Assembly: GCF_019968605.1 (NCBI RefSeq) | Contig: NZ_CP082966.1 | Coordinates: forward strand, 3,151,501 to 3,215,500 | Length of the DNA: 64,000 nt | Source of the DNA: Polaribacter litorisediminis | Lineage (GTDB): Bacteria > Bacteroidota > Bacteroidia > Flavobacteriales > Flavobacteriaceae | Reading direction: 5' to 3' | Part shown: one piece after another, positions 62,956-64,000 of the stretch | Numbering within the stretch: position 1 is the stretch's first letter | Layout: the number at the start of each line of letters is the position of its first letter | Made by a program: the position numbers and the translations under genes | Notes under the pieces: generated by a model | The model's input: the letters and a program-made list of their open reading frames with translations, nothing else | Database searches by the model: none | What the model was told of the DNA's origin: nothing

Positions 62956-64000
62956 ATGCAAGAAAATAAGATACTAGAGTACGTACAAGAGCTATTAGAC
63001 AATATGCCTATAGATTGGCTAAACCTAACAACTCATAGATTAGATATTTACGACGAAAATTTGGCGAAAACTCAATTTTTACATCAACTAGAAAGCTTAT
63101 TCCTGCACAATAATTCCGAGGTATCTGCACTCCATAAATTACCAACTGCGTATGATTATATTCGTTTAGGACATCCTTTATCTTGTATCTTAGAATGGGT
63201 AATTGCCAAATTAAATAACCAGAAATCAGAAAATGTCATCAGTTTTTCTTCAAAAACGATTCCTATTTTAGCAATTTTAAGAAAGAATTTAGTAGCCAAT
63301 AAAAATACCCAAATTATGTATTCTGAAGAAATATCAGACTTTTTTGATGCTGAAATTATCAGAAATATTTATGGGTATCATTTTGAATTGAAAAAGGTTA
63401 ATGCCTTAACAGATATTTCTAAATTTGATGGAAGTACTATCTTTATTTCACAAAATGGGGAAATTTCTAACTTCGAACTTCATCCAAATATTGATTTTTT
63501 CATCCAAATTACACCAGAATTAGGAAGTGTTTTATTGATAAACGGCATAAAAAATGAAAATTATATTTCAGACATTCAACATGTAAGAAGAAGAGAAACG
63601 ATTGCCATGACGCCTGCCAATTCACTCATAGCTTTAAAATCTATCATAGAAAAATCTTCATTTGAGCATCAAAAAAGTGCTATTGAAACTAATAAAAAAA
63701 ATGTTTTAAACTCCATTAAAGAAATTACGGGCACTACTTTAAAACCTTTAGTTGCTTCCAGCGGACTATCAATTCAGTATGCCATTATGATGGGATTAAT
63801 TCATGATGCACAAGAAAATCATACCGGAAAAGCGATTAAATTTATTGTTCCGCCAAACTGTTATGGTGGTACCAATGACCAAGCAAGGCGTGTTGCTAAG
63901 TGTCTTAAACATGTTGAAGTGGTAGATTTACCTGTAGATGGTGAAAATGATATGGTACAAAGTATTGATACTATTTTAGCTAAAATTGCGATTGAAGATG
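62956..64000 (+). CDS. Large PLP-dependent Cys/Met metabolism-family enzyme (3' truncated by window edge)
   Basis: An open frame of 348 codons runs off the end. The first 220 residues are a region without a motif I recognise; from about 280 the sequence shows the family pattern T-L-K-P-L-V-A-S-S-G-L-S-I-Q and N-C-Y-G-G-T-N-D-Q-A-R-R, resembling the glycine-rich part of cystathionine synthase-like PLP enzymes (Y-G-G-T). The PLP lysine is not within the window. Such long flavobacterial proteins are annotated as PLP-dependent transferases. Activity is not assignable. A TATCTTTG box is upstream. Confidence 0.8.
   Translation, partial: MQENKILEYVQELLDNMPIDWLNLTTHRLDIYDENLAKTQFLHQLESLFLHNNSEVSALHKLPTAYDYIRLGHPLSCILEWVIAKLNNQKSENVISFSSKTIPILAILRKNLVANKNTQIMYSEEISDFFDAEIIRNIYGYHFELKKVNALTDISKFDGSTIFISQNGEISNFELHPNIDFFIQITPELGSVLLINGIKNENYISDIQHVRRRETIAMTPANSLIALKSIIEKSSFEHQKSAIETNKKNVLNSIKEITGTTLKPLVASSGLSIQYAIMMGLIHDAQENHTGKAIKFIVPPNCYGGTNDQARRVAKCLKHVEVVDLPVDGENDMVQSIDTILAKIAIED

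Overview
The window comes from a low-GC marine-type Flavobacteriia chromosome, close to Polaribacter/Tenacibaculum by gene content (genus is inference). The evidence is the gene repertoire (GSCFA protein, DUF4252, DUF3575, RND pump fused to an outer-membrane factor, bacteroidal glycyl-tRNA synthetase, lipoproteins with short signal peptides), the absence of Shine-Dalgarno sequences, A-rich leaders and several TAnnTTTG-type -7 boxes. No rRNA, tRNA or CRISPR array was found by reading. Both window edges cut genes: a DUF423 membrane protein on the left and a large PLP-dependent enzyme on the right.

Layout. 1-3.0 kb: DUF423 tail, a beta-propeller-like lipoprotein, and a LemA/TPM/TPM envelope cluster. 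3.1-14.3 kb (minus strand): a block of acyl-CoA metabolism (two SDRs, an APH-type kinase overlapping an ACAD11-like dehydrogenase, and a 604-residue acyl-CoA dehydrogenase) with the SbcC/SbcD nuclease in its middle. 14.5-18.6 kb: MerR regulator, M23 peptidase and divergent alaS. 18.6-23.4 kb: LRR-protein kinase, GSCFA protein, rhodanese and a long aromatic amino acid hydroxylase. 23.7-31.6 kb: gpmI, a thioredoxin-like lipoprotein, map, a broken GxxExxY gene, a methyltransferase, two tandem paralogues with WG-like motifs, and apbE. 31.7-35.5 kb: an OmpA lipoprotein, then a compact type II restriction-modification operon that looks acquired. 35.5-42.0 kb: DEAD-box helicase, TatD, Ogt and a giant probable outer-membrane protein. 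42.1-49.2 kb: a heavy-metal efflux operon (His-rich protein, CzcA-type pump fused to a TolC-like domain, adaptor lipoprotein) and two DUF3575 porin-like paralogues. 49.3-64 kb: mostly housekeeping (glyS, comF, cystathionine gamma-synthase, DinB, ArsC-like, GT4, thymidine kinase, alr, mscL) plus a GH26-like hydrolase.

How genes work together. The kinase plus ACAD pair resembles the two halves of animal ACAD10/11 and of LvaA/LvaC, so a role in 4-hydroxyacyl-CoA breakdown is a reasoned inference, with the SDRs as later dehydrogenases. The efflux genes form one metal-export unit. SbcC/SbcD form the Mre11/Rad50-type nuclease. M, a small gene of unknown role and R form the restriction operon.

The most unusual items are the pump/outer-membrane-factor fusion with an internal signal-peptide-like segment, the restriction enzyme with a B3-like C-terminus and no phospholipase-D motif, the LRR kinase with altered catalytic loop, a 220-bp element with terminal inverted repeats near 55.5 kb, an interspersed structured repeat near 3.9 kb, an octamer tandem repeat directly upstream of the MerR start, and a GH26-like gene whose signal peptide appears to begin at a CTG codon.
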